DNA of 27,946 nucleotides from Bacteroidales bacterium (GTDB taxonomy: Bacteria > Bacteroidota > Bacteroidia > Bacteroidales > F082), in assembly GCA_017428285.1 (NCBI GenBank), contig JAFRRE010000036.1:1-27946 (forward strand), in the 5' to 3' direction. Positions within the stretch are counted from its first letter, which is position 1. Each line of letters begins with the position of its first letter. This document shows positions 14,542 through 21,535 of the stretch, in pieces. Both the position numbers and the translations under genes were made by a program. Under the pieces are notes generated by a model, which was not told where the DNA came from, made no database searches, and saw only the letters and a list, made by a program, of their open reading frames with translations.

Positions 14542-15873
14542 GTGTCAGTCTTATATACTATAGGTGTCTTGCTGTATTCCCTCGGCGTAAGGATAGCCGC
14601 TTTGTTCGGTAACGCTAAGGCCATGCAATGGGTGAAAGGGCGCAAAAAGCAAGGGTCCTTGAGCTTGTCGAAAGGCCCGATAAATTTAAAGACGGCCCTT
14701 CGACAGGCTCAGGGGCCTGCTTCAGATGATTGGATTTGGTTCCACGCCGCCTCGTTGGGTGAGTTCGAGCAAGGTCGCCCAGTTATCGAGGCACTGAAAA
14801 AAGAGTTTCCCCAATACAAAATCCTGCTGTCGTTTTTCTCACCTTCGGGTTACGAAATCCGCAAAGACTATCCCTTGGCCGATGAAGTGCTCTACCTGCC
14901 ATCCGACACACCCGGTCACGCTGCCCAATGGGTGCAACGCCATCATTTCGTGGCGGCGTTCTTCATCAAATACGAGTTTTGGTTCAACTATATGCGGGCG
15001 CTGAATGACGCCGGTATCCCTTTGTTCTACATCTCACTCATCCTGAAGCCCGATTCCTATTTCTTCCGCTGGTATGGCACTTGGTTTTTCCGTCAACTTA
15101 AAAACGTGACGCATTTCTTCGTGCAGGATGACACTACGGCCCAACTGCTTCAATCCAATGGCCTGACAAATGTCACCGTGTGTGGCGACACGCGTTTCGA
15201 CCGTGTGGCGGCCATAGCCCAGCAGGTGAAGCCTTTCCCCGAGGTGGAACAGTTCATTGGCGGTCGCCGATGCATCATTGCTGGCAGCACTTGGCCGCCC
15301 GACGAGAAGCTGTTGGTGGACTTCTACCAGAAAATGCCCGAAGAGTATTGCCTTATCATCGCTCCTCACGACATCTCCGAGTCGCATGTGGCGCAAATCA
15401 AGGCCTTGTTCCCCGACAGTCAGCTTTATACTGAACTTGATGCAGATCAGCCATCAAGGTCCCTGAGCCCGAGGTTGCTGAGCAAAGTCGAAGCATCGAA
15501 GGGCCGACCTGCAAGGATATTAATCATCAATACGATTGGCATTTTGTCGCAATTGTATCAGTATGCGCGCTTTGTCTACATCGGTGGCGGCTTTGGGGTG
15601 AACATCCACAACATCCAGGAACCCGTCACATTTGGTTGTCCCGTGGTGTTTGGTCCCAAATACAAGAGCTTCAAGGAAGCCGTCGACTTGGTTGGATTGG
15701 AAGGGGCTTTCCCTATAAAGGATGCAGGGGAATTAGAGTCGGTTTTTGGGCGGTTGATGCAAGACAAGTCGTTCTACGCAAAGGCTTCTGAAACCTGCCG
15801 AAACTACCTTAATTCCCAAGTGGGGGCGACGGAAAGCATTCTAAAAGGCTTCAAAAAAGCACTTTTTTTATAA
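14542..15873 (+). CDS. kdtA: 3-deoxy-D-manno-octulosonic acid transferase (Kdo transferase)
   Basis: Also called waaA. It transfers Kdo from CMP-Kdo to lipid IVA on the inner-membrane face during lipid A-core synthesis. The protein has 443 residues, longer than usual. An N-terminal hydrophobic anchor (VLYTIGVLLYSLGVRIAALF) is followed by the diagnostic WFHAASLGEFEQGRP, with the catalytic glutamate at residue 74. KYEFWFNY, GDTRFDRV, GSTWPPDE and the C-terminal YIGGGFGVNIHNIQEP glycosyltransferase-B motif are all present. GTG at 14542 is the likely start, three bases after the upstream stop. Two REP-like palindromes lie in frame inside the gene, encoding residues about 37-60 and 306-323. The frame is intact and all key motifs are kept, so the insertions appear to be tolerated in loops. 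A T-rich hairpin follows the stop. Confidence 0.93.
   Translation: MSVLYTIGVLLYSLGVRIAALFGNAKAMQWVKGRKKQGSLSLSKGPINLKTALRQAQGPASDDWIWFHAASLGEFEQGRPVIEALKKEFPQYKILLSFFSPSGYEIRKDYPLADEVLYLPSDTPGHAAQWVQRHHFVAAFFIKYEFWFNYMRALNDAGIPLFYISLILKPDSYFFRWYGTWFFRQLKNVTHFFVQDDTTAQLLQSNGLTNVTVCGDTRFDRVAAIAQQVKPFPEVEQFIGGRRCIIAGSTWPPDEKLLVDFYQKMPEEYCLIIAPHDISESHVAQIKALFPDSQLYTELDADQPSRSLSPRLLSKVEASKGRPARILIINTIGILSQLYQYARFVYIGGGFGVNIHNIQEPVTFGCPVVFGPKYKSFKEAVDLVGLEGAFPIKDAGELESVFGRLMQDKSFYAKASETCRNYLNSQVGATESILKGFKKALFL
14651..14718. repeat. REP-like palindrome (TGAGC-N-TGTCGAA family), copy 2, inside kdtA
   Basis: TGAGCTTGTCGAA (14660-14672) pairs with TTCGACAGGCTCA (14699-14711), with one wobble pair. 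Both arms extend outward as GGTCCT/AGGGGCC and inward as AGGCC/GGCCC. The sequence is read in frame as GSLSLSKGPINLK and ALRQAQGP in the linker between the membrane anchor and the catalytic motif. Compare copy 1 at 5497-5562. Confidence 0.85.
15457..15508. repeat. REP-like repeat (same family, nested form), copy 3, inside kdtA
   Basis: By eye it is GGTCCCTGAGC ... TCGAAGGGCC (an outer unit like copy 2) interrupted by GGTTGCTGAGC-AAAG-TCGAAGC (a unit like the right arm of copy 1). It is read in frame as RSLSPRLLSKVEASKGRP (residues 306-323), just before the strand ARILIINTIG where related proteins have only a short loop. Confidence 0.7.
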
Positions 15874-15890
15874 AAAAAGCGGCTTTTTTT
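15872..15890 (+). terminator. A/T-rich hairpin after kdtA
   Basis: AAAAAAAG (15872-15879) pairs with CTTTTTTT (15883-15890) around CGG, overlapping the kdtA stop codon and ending in T residues. The stem is weak in G-C pairs, so termination would be partial. Confidence 0.5.
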
Positions 15891-15919
15891 TGGATTGTTG
15901 ATTTTATTGTCTAATTTTG
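15889..15919 (+). promoter_or_regulatory. Consensus Bacteroidetes promoter for the pdxA-like gene
   Basis: TTTG (15889-15892), 19 bp, then TAATTTTG (15912-15919) match the -33 TTTG and -7 TAnnTTTG boxes at the expected spacing. The start codon at 15960 is 40 bases downstream. This is the best promoter match in the window. Confidence 0.7.
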
Positions 15920-15959
15920 AAGGCTGATTTCTCGTTGAAATTCAGCTTAATAAAAAACA

Positions 15960-16955
15960 ATGCCTATGCAAGATGATTCCATGACCCTCCAACTCCCTCG
16001 CATTGGACTTAGCCAAGGCGACTTCAACGGTATCGGTTACGAGGTTATGCTGAAGACCTTTTCCGATGCACGCATGTTCGAAACTTTCACTCCTGTCTTG
16101 TATGGACAATCCAAGGCATTCTCCTATTACAAGAAGAATTTCGGCATGGAAAGCCCCAACTATGCCTTGACCCGCGATGTGCGGCAGGCTGGTGACAAGA
16201 AGTTCAACATTATCAACATAGTGGAAAACGAATTGAAGATTGAGCCGGGAGTGCCTTCCGATATTTCGGCTGAGATGTCGGTGCTTTCGATGAAACGGGC
16301 TGCCGACGACCTGCAGAACGGTTTTCTCGATGCCTTGGTGATGGCGCCCGACAATCCTTTGGTGGCAAAGAGTAACCGCGATTTCCTGCTGTCGTTCCAT
16401 AAGGAAGCCAACCCCTTGCAGGTTTTGGTGAGCGGACAGTTGCGTATCGCTTTAGCCACGAGTGACGTGCCTTTGCGTACCGCGCTCGACCAAATCGACA
16501 TCCGTTTCCTCGTTTCCAAGCTCTCCACCTTATCGCAGGCCTTGAAAACGGATTTCGGCATTAGCTCGCCGAAGATTGCCGTCATGGGCGTGAATCCGCA
16601 TTCGGGCACAATGCCTACAGGCGATGATGAGAAGGTGGTGAAGGCCGTGGGCGATGCACAGCAAAAGGGGGTCTTTGCCTTTGGGCCTTTCTCGGCTTCG
16701 CAGTTGTTTGCAGCGGGCTGGTGGAAGAAATATGATGCCGTGATGGCCATGCACTATGAGCAAGGCGTGTTCCCGATGAAGTTCCTGTCGACGGAAGGAT
16801 ATGCCTATTACTGGGCAGGCTTGCCTGTGGTGTGTGCCGCCCCGCTGCATGGTCCTGCCTACGACATCGCCAACCAGAACAAGGCTGTCCCCGACTCCTA
16901 CCGCAAGGCGGTGTTCCTTGCCGCCGATGTGGTTGGTCATCGTAGAGAGCAATAA
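15960..16955 (+). CDS. PdxA-like protein (4-hydroxythreonine-4-phosphate dehydrogenase family), divergent
   Basis: The 331-residue length fits PdxA, which oxidises 4-phosphohydroxy-threonine in vitamin B6 synthesis. Family segments are clear: GDFNGIGYEVMLKTFSDARM (20-39), FLDALVMAP (122-130), MGVNPHSG (209-216), WAGLPVVCAAPLHGPAYDIA (285-304). However, catalytic positions are altered. In E. coli PdxA the metal is held by His166, His211 and His266. Here the first lies in ATSDVPL (Asp169 instead of His) and the third in AMHYEQG (Tyr266 where the family has AMYHDQG); only His214 remains. The usual APINK and GHTEYL motifs read APDNP and FHKEA. It may be inactive, or act on another substrate or without the usual metal. 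ATGs at 15960, 15966 and 15981 are possible. I leave the gene symbol empty because of these changes. Confidence 0.82.
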   Translation: MPMQDDSMTLQLPRIGLSQGDFNGIGYEVMLKTFSDARMFETFTPVLYGQSKAFSYYKKNFGMESPNYALTRDVRQAGDKKFNIINIVENELKIEPGVPSDISAEMSVLSMKRAADDLQNGFLDALVMAPDNPLVAKSNRDFLLSFHKEANPLQVLVSGQLRIALATSDVPLRTALDQIDIRFLVSKLSTLSQALKTDFGISSPKIAVMGVNPHSGTMPTGDDEKVVKAVGDAQQKGVFAFGPFSASQLFAAGWWKKYDAVMAMHYEQGVFPMKFLSTEGYAYYWAGLPVVCAAPLHGPAYDIANQNKAVPDSYRKAVFLAADVVGHRREQ

Positions 16956-16984
16956 AAAAGGAGACCCGAAAGTCTCCTTTTTTT
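16954..16984. terminator. Bidirectional terminator between the pdxA-like gene and paralog 1
   Basis: AAAAAAGGAGAC (16954-16965), loop CCGAAA, GTCTCCTTTTTT (16972-16983). It has A and T tracts on both sides, so it serves both convergent genes. A near-identical copy lies at 19140-19169. Confidence 0.9.
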
Positions 16985-17007
16985 ATTGACCAATGTCAAG
17001 GGAATTC

Positions 17008-19017
17008 TTACTTCACAACGAACTTGATGGTCTTGTTGAAACCATTGGCGCTGATGGTGCAGAAGTAGATGCCGCTCTTGAGGTCGAGGCTGATGGTGTT
17101 TTCACCCATCTTCAGGCTTTGGTTGAACTGTTTCACAGTCTGGCCAACGAGGTTGATGATGCTGATGTTAGCCTCAACATTCTCTGATGAGTTCACAACC
17201 ACGTAATCAGTAGCAGGATTGGGATAGATGTTGTAAACCACATCCTTGGCTTCATAGTTTTCAGGCACGCTCACAAATTCAGGGTTAGCATTAATCTTGA
17301 TGGCATGCATAGTGTTGTCAGAAGCGGTAGTTTGAGCCTGACTATCACCCCAGTACAAACCGATTTTGTCATCGCTCATGAAACCAAACCAGAACTCGCC
17401 AGGAGTGTAGGTGTTGGGGACACCCACTGTGAACATGTTGTCAGAGTAGAGGAACATGAAGTTGACTTCTTCATCGGTGAGGTCGTCTTCAAGTACATGC
17501 CAATAGCCTTCATCAACGTTGTAGTAGCTTACATAGATGCTTCTGTAGTAGTAGGTGCCATTGTCGTCAAGACGTCTGGTGCAAGGTGATGAGAAGGCGC
17601 ATGCGAGGTTGCCAAAGGGATCGCAGCTAAGAGCCGGATGACCTGAAGCACCGTAGAATCTGGAGTGATAATCGGTTTCGTGATAGAATTTGTTATTGTC
17701 CCAGTCGATGTTTTCGAACATCGGGATGTAACCAATCCATCTGGTTGAATCGGGCACCATGTGGACATAACCAGGCTCATCCACGATAGGCCACCAGAGA
17801 CGTGCGGCGTGGAACGGGTTGGGATGGGCAAAATGCTCTTCCAAGGAAGTGCCCAAATATTCCGGGTGCTCGGTGTCTTGGATGGGAGCCTCTTGGGTGT
17901 CGTTCCAATAGAGGATACCATCGACGGAACGACCTGACCAGCTGGTATAATAACCAGGTTCGTTCTCCAACGAGTGAGTCATTTCTAAGGTGTTTAATGC
18001 GACATGAGTAACACCGCTGTTGTCGATGACGACGGTACCATTCATGGGCATGAACAGGGTGTCGCCATAGTCAAAGACCTCGTCGAGTGAGCGGCCTTCG
18101 TGGGGGTGTTCCCAAATTTTCGTGGTCTCCCAAGTCAGACCATCATCGGTCGACTTGAACAACCAGGTACTATTGGTAAGGCAACCTGAATAAAGGAGGG
18201 CTACGGTGTGACCGTTAGCGGCCATGCAATAGTCGTCGGCTGAGAAGTTGTCCACCTCATAACCAAGACCGAGGTCAGCGATAGGACCATAGCTGACCGT
18301 CCAGTTTTCGGCGTCGTCCGAACGCCACATGACGGTGTGGCTGTGAGTCTCATTGCTACTTACTTGGTGCTGGAGGGCACCGACAGCAATGATGATATTA
18401 TGATTGTCGCCGCAAGTGACCACTCTTGGCCAAGTGGGGTATTCGTCGTAAGGATATCCTGCTGGATAATCCGGAAGGGCACCTTTGTATATCCATTCTC
18501 CTTCGCCAGCAATGTCTCTTGTGTAGCACTGCATGTGGCTATTACCGTGGCAAAGCATGATTTCGCCGTCTTTCCATCGGGCGATGGAAGGCCAACCAGT
18601 TCTAAAATCTTCGATGCGGTTCTCAGGCATATCCTGCCACTCAGTGCCGTTGTAGAAGTTGTAACCCGTACCACGGTCGGAAGCCGACTGGTTGGGTTGG
18701 TGTGACATCGTGGCGACATAGGCGACTGAGCCATTTTCCAATTCATACATGCGGTTGCTGCAGTAATGGTTGGACTGCAAGTCGTACGTGGTCACCATGG
18801 TCTCGCCGTCTTCGAGGTCTTGGTATCTGTTGACAACGACACTCTTAGCGGTTTGTGGAGTGAAATTGGTAGCTGTGGGGGCAACTGTTTCTTTACCCAC
18901 TGCAACTTTCTTAGCGCTTACCGTGGCTTGACGGACGTCGTTCTTGGCAACACGCTGTTGTGCAAATGCACTGAAGCCTAAAGCAAGGCTCAATGATAGT
19001 AAAACTAATTTCTTCAT
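17008..19017 (-). CDS. T9SS-secreted protein with Asp-box motif, tandem paralog 1
   Basis: The protein has 669 residues. The signal peptide is residues 1-20 (ALGFSAFAQ). An Asp-box, STDDGLTW (residues 289-296), and a degenerate one (SDDAENWT, 233-240) point to a sialidase-type BNR beta-propeller. The usual catalytic sialidase residues (Arg triad, FRIP) are not evident, so enzymatic sialidase activity is not claimed; carbohydrate or protein binding is equally possible. The C-terminal ~75 residues are a T9SS type A sorting domain: YNIYPNPATDYVVVNSS, ISIINLVGQTVKQF, LKSGIYFCTI and IKFVVK. The next gene on the same strand, 19192-21189, is a close paralog. The two share the signal peptide, the sorting domain and long internal stretches such as GASGHPALSCDP. 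It has its own promoter and terminator. Confidence 0.85.
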   Translation of the reverse strand: MKKLVLLSLSLALGFSAFAQQRVAKNDVRQATVSAKKVAVGKETVAPTATNFTPQTAKSVVVNRYQDLEDGETMVTTYDLQSNHYCSNRMYELENGSVAYVATMSHQPNQSASDRGTGYNFYNGTEWQDMPENRIEDFRTGWPSIARWKDGEIMLCHGNSHMQCYTRDIAGEGEWIYKGALPDYPAGYPYDEYPTWPRVVTCGDNHNIIIAVGALQHQVSSNETHSHTVMWRSDDAENWTVSYGPIADLGLGYEVDNFSADDYCMAANGHTVALLYSGCLTNSTWLFKSTDDGLTWETTKIWEHPHEGRSLDEVFDYGDTLFMPMNGTVVIDNSGVTHVALNTLEMTHSLENEPGYYTSWSGRSVDGILYWNDTQEAPIQDTEHPEYLGTSLEEHFAHPNPFHAARLWWPIVDEPGYVHMVPDSTRWIGYIPMFENIDWDNNKFYHETDYHSRFYGASGHPALSCDPFGNLACAFSSPCTRRLDDNGTYYYRSIYVSYYNVDEGYWHVLEDDLTDEEVNFMFLYSDNMFTVGVPNTYTPGEFWFGFMSDDKIGLYWGDSQAQTTASDNTMHAIKINANPEFVSVPENYEAKDVVYNIYPNPATDYVVVNSSENVEANISIINLVGQTVKQFNQSLKMGENTISLDLKSGIYFCTISANGFNKTIKFVVK

Positions 19018-19067
19018 AGTGTGTGTGTTTAAATTAGGTTAATAAGATTAGTCTCTGTTTTAACGTG

Positions 19068-19097
19068 CAAATATAGACATATTTTGATTGATGTCAA
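19068..19097 (-). promoter_or_regulatory. Promoter of paralog 1 gene
   Basis: On the minus strand TTG (complement of CAA 19095-19097), 19 bp, then TATATTTG (complement of CAAATATA 19068-19075) match the Bacteroidetes consensus. It lies 51 bases upstream of the ATG at 19017. Confidence 0.65.
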
Positions 19098-19139
19098 CAC
19101 AAAGTGCCGTGTTTTTTTTCGTTTTGGGTGGGAAAATAA

Positions 19140-19169
19140 AAAAAAGGAGACCCGAAAGTCTCCTTTTTT
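19140..19169 (-). terminator. Terminator of paralog 2 gene (duplicate of the 16954 hairpin)
   Basis: AAAAAAGGAGAC (19140-19151), loop CCGAAA, GTCTCCTTTTTT (19158-19169): stem and loop are identical to those at 16954-16983, and the following ATTGACYAATGTCAAG is shared as well. This shows that the gene duplication carried its downstream region with it. Confidence 0.9.
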
Positions 19170-19191
19170 ATTGACTAATGTCAAGAGAGTC

Positions 19192-21189
19192 TTACTTCAC
19201 CACGAACTTGATGGTCTTGTTGAAACCATTGGCGCTGATGGTGCAGAAGTAGATACCGCTCTTGAGGTCGATGCCGATGGTGTTTTCACCCATCTTCAGG
19301 CTTTGGTTGAATTGCTTCACAGTCTGGCCAACGAGGTTGACGATGCTGATGTTAGCTTCAACATTCTCTGATGACTTCACAACCACGTAATCGGTAGCGG
19401 GGTTGGGATAGATGCTGTAAACCACATCCTTGGCTTCGTAGTTTTCAGGTACGCTCACATATTCAGCATCAGCATTAATCTTGATGGCATGGATGGTGTT
19501 GTCTGAAGCATTCTGTTGTGTAGCGTAGCTACCCCAATACAAACCGATTTGGTCATCGCTTTGGAAACCGAACCAGTATTCACCAGGATGGTAGGTGTTG
19601 GGGGCACTAATTGTGAAGAGGTTGTCGGAGTAGAGGAACATAAAGTTGACTTCTTCATCGGTGAGGTCGTCAACGACTTGTTCCCAGTAACCTTTGTCAA
19701 CGTTGTAGTAGCTTACGTAGATGCTTCTGTAGTAGGAAGTGCCATTGTCGTCAAGACGTCTGGTGCAGGGTGATGAGAAAGCGCAGGCGAGGTTGCCGTA
19801 GGGGTCGCAGCTAAGAGCCGGATGACCTGAAGCGCCGTAGAATCTATAATGATAATCGTTTTCATTGTAGAATTTGTCATTGTCCCAGGCGATGTTTTCG
19901 TACATCGGGATATAACCAATCCATCTGGTTGAATCGGGGTGCATTCTTACATAGCCGGGTTCATCCGGGATAGGCCACCAGAGACGTGCGGCGTGAGCCT
20001 GGTGAGGAGTGGCAAAGTGCTCCTCGTAAATAGTGCCAATATACTCCTCGTGATCGGTGTCGTGGATGGGATCTTGGGTGTCGTTCCAATAGAGGATACC
20101 ATCGACGGCACGACCAGACCAGCTGGTGTAATAACCGGGGTCTTGGCCTTCAAGACGGGCCATTTCAAAGGTGTTGAAAGCCGTGTGGACAACGCCATTG
20201 TTGTCGATAACCATAGCACCGTTCATGGGTCTGAACAGGGTGTCTTCATACCACACGTTCGGGTCGTTCCAGTCGGAACCTTCGTATGGGTCTTCCCAAA
20301 CTTTCGTTGACGTCCAAGTGATACCATCGTCGAGTGATTTGAACATCCAGACGCTTTGGGTCAAAGAACCAGTGTAAAGAATGGCTACAGTGTGACCGTT
20401 GGCTGCAAGGACATAGTCTTCGGCGGAGAACTCAGTTTCTAAACCAACTTCAGCAATGGGGCCGTAAGATATGGTCCAGTTCTCGGCATCCTCCGAACGG
20501 AGATAAACCTGATGGTGAACTACTTCATCGCTACTTATTGAGTGCTGGATGTCGGCAACCACGTGGATGATGTTGTGGTTGGGGCCAGAAGTGGCAACTC
20601 TCGGCCATGAAGCATCGTCAGTGTAAGGATAGCCTTCGGGAGAAGCGGGGAGTTGGCCTCTATCTACCCATTCGCCTTCGCCAGCGATGTCTCTGGTCCA
20701 GCAGTGCATGGGAGCGTGTGAGATGAGGATTTCGCCCTTGTCGCCCCACTGAGCGATGGTGGGCCAACCCATTCTGTTGGGTTCGACACGTGCCTCAGGC
20801 ATTTCCTGCCATTCTGAGCCGTTGTAGAAGTTGTAACCTGTACCACGGTCTGTTGCTGTTTGGTTGGGTTCGTGTGAGAATGTAGCAACCACAGCGGCTG
20901 AACCATTATCCAACTCATACATACGGTTGGAGCAGAAAGTGTTGGACTGCAGGTCGTACGTGGTCACCATGGTCTCACCGTCTTCGAGGTCTTGGTATCT
21001 GTTGACCACGACACTCTTAGCGGTTTGAGGAGCAAAATTGGCCATTGCGGGGTTGATCTTTTCATTACCCACGGCAATTTTTTCGGCTTTCATTTGGGTA
21101 GCGCGGCTGTCGTTCTTGGCAACACGCTGTTGTGCAAAAGCACTGAAGCCTAAAGCAAGGCTCAATGAAAGTAGTAATACTTTTCTCAT
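19192..21189 (-). CDS. T9SS-secreted protein with Asp-box motif, tandem paralog 2
   Basis: The protein has 665 residues and the same architecture as its downstream neighbour: signal peptide (MRKVLLLSLSLALGFSAFAQ), an Asp-box region (SLDDGITW) in a propeller-like body, and the T9SS type A domain starting YSIYPNPATDYVVVKSS. Alignable without large gaps to paralog 1. Differences cluster in the middle, for example residues 160-220 and 300-330, while the first ~30 residues, the sorting domain and the 3' noncoding sequence are nearly the same. The repeated motifs DSTRWIGYIPM, ASGHPALSCDP and FSSPCTRRLDDNGT are conserved in both and are likely structural or functional. Binding or cleavage of a surface glycan or glycoprotein is a guess from the fold only. 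Confidence 0.85.
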   Translation of the reverse strand: MRKVLLLSLSLALGFSAFAQQRVAKNDSRATQMKAEKIAVGNEKINPAMANFAPQTAKSVVVNRYQDLEDGETMVTTYDLQSNTFCSNRMYELDNGSAAVVATFSHEPNQTATDRGTGYNFYNGSEWQEMPEARVEPNRMGWPTIAQWGDKGEILISHAPMHCWTRDIAGEGEWVDRGQLPASPEGYPYTDDASWPRVATSGPNHNIIHVVADIQHSISSDEVVHHQVYLRSEDAENWTISYGPIAEVGLETEFSAEDYVLAANGHTVAILYTGSLTQSVWMFKSLDDGITWTSTKVWEDPYEGSDWNDPNVWYEDTLFRPMNGAMVIDNNGVVHTAFNTFEMARLEGQDPGYYTSWSGRAVDGILYWNDTQDPIHDTDHEEYIGTIYEEHFATPHQAHAARLWWPIPDEPGYVRMHPDSTRWIGYIPMYENIAWDNDKFYNENDYHYRFYGASGHPALSCDPYGNLACAFSSPCTRRLDDNGTSYYRSIYVSYYNVDKGYWEQVVDDLTDEEVNFMFLYSDNLFTISAPNTYHPGEYWFGFQSDDQIGLYWGSYATQQNASDNTIHAIKINADAEYVSVPENYEAKDVVYSIYPNPATDYVVVKSSENVEANISIVNLVGQTVKQFNQSLKMGENTIGIDLKSGIYFCTISANGFNKTIKFVVK

Positions 21190-21245
21190 TTTTTTGTGTT
21201 TTTAATGGTTAGTTATTACGATAATTATCGTCTTTATTTGGGCTG

Positions 21246-21253
21246 CAAATATA
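21246..21253 (-). promoter_or_regulatory. Putative -7 box for paralog 2 gene
   Basis: CAAATATA on the plus strand is TATATTTG on the minus strand, 57 bases upstream of the ATG at 21189. It is the same box as in front of paralog 1 (19068-19075). The -33 position reads AAAGG (minus CCTTT) and is weak. Confidence 0.5.
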
Positions 21254-21335
21254 ATCATTTTTGGAATAGTAAAGGTTAGAACGGCATTTTTTTTGATTTT
21301 TTTCGATTCATACGATGGTAGTTCTTTGGATTGTT

Positions 21336-21465
21336 GAGATTCCCGAAGGGAATGGAGTTCCCCACTCCCGTTTCTAGCGACGGCTTATGCCGTTTACAAC
21401 TCAAGAGCGTTACCTGCCGCCGTGAGTTACAATACAATCGATAATCCATTCCCAAAGGGAATCTC
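21336..21465. repeat. ~130-bp inverted-repeat element, copy B (between divergent genes)
   Basis: Starts GAGATTCCC-GAA-GGGAATGGAGT (21336-21358) and ends ATCCATTCCC-AAA-GGGAATCTC (to 21465), so the ends are inverted copies, each a small hairpin. The interior contains ACGGCTTATGCCGT (a palindrome), CTGCCGCCG and AACTCA/TGAGTT arms. It is less regular inside than copies A and C. It lies between the promoters of the paralog 2 and GH92 genes; the rest of the 346-base gap (21190-21535) is AT-rich and shows no gene. Confidence 0.75.
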
Positions 21466-21481
21466 AAAAAAACTTCTTTTC

Positions 21482-21514
21482 TTGTGAAACGAATAGTTTT
21501 TATTCCTACTTTTA
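21482..21514 (+). promoter_or_regulatory. Weak promoter candidate for the GH92 gene
   Basis: TACTTTTA (21507-21514) matches seven of eight positions of TAnnTTTG, with a TTG at 21482-21484, 22 bp upstream. The ATG follows at 21536. Spacing is slightly long and the last base of the -7 box differs. Confidence 0.35.
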
Positions 21515-21535
21515 CACCCTCAAAAACTTTATCCT

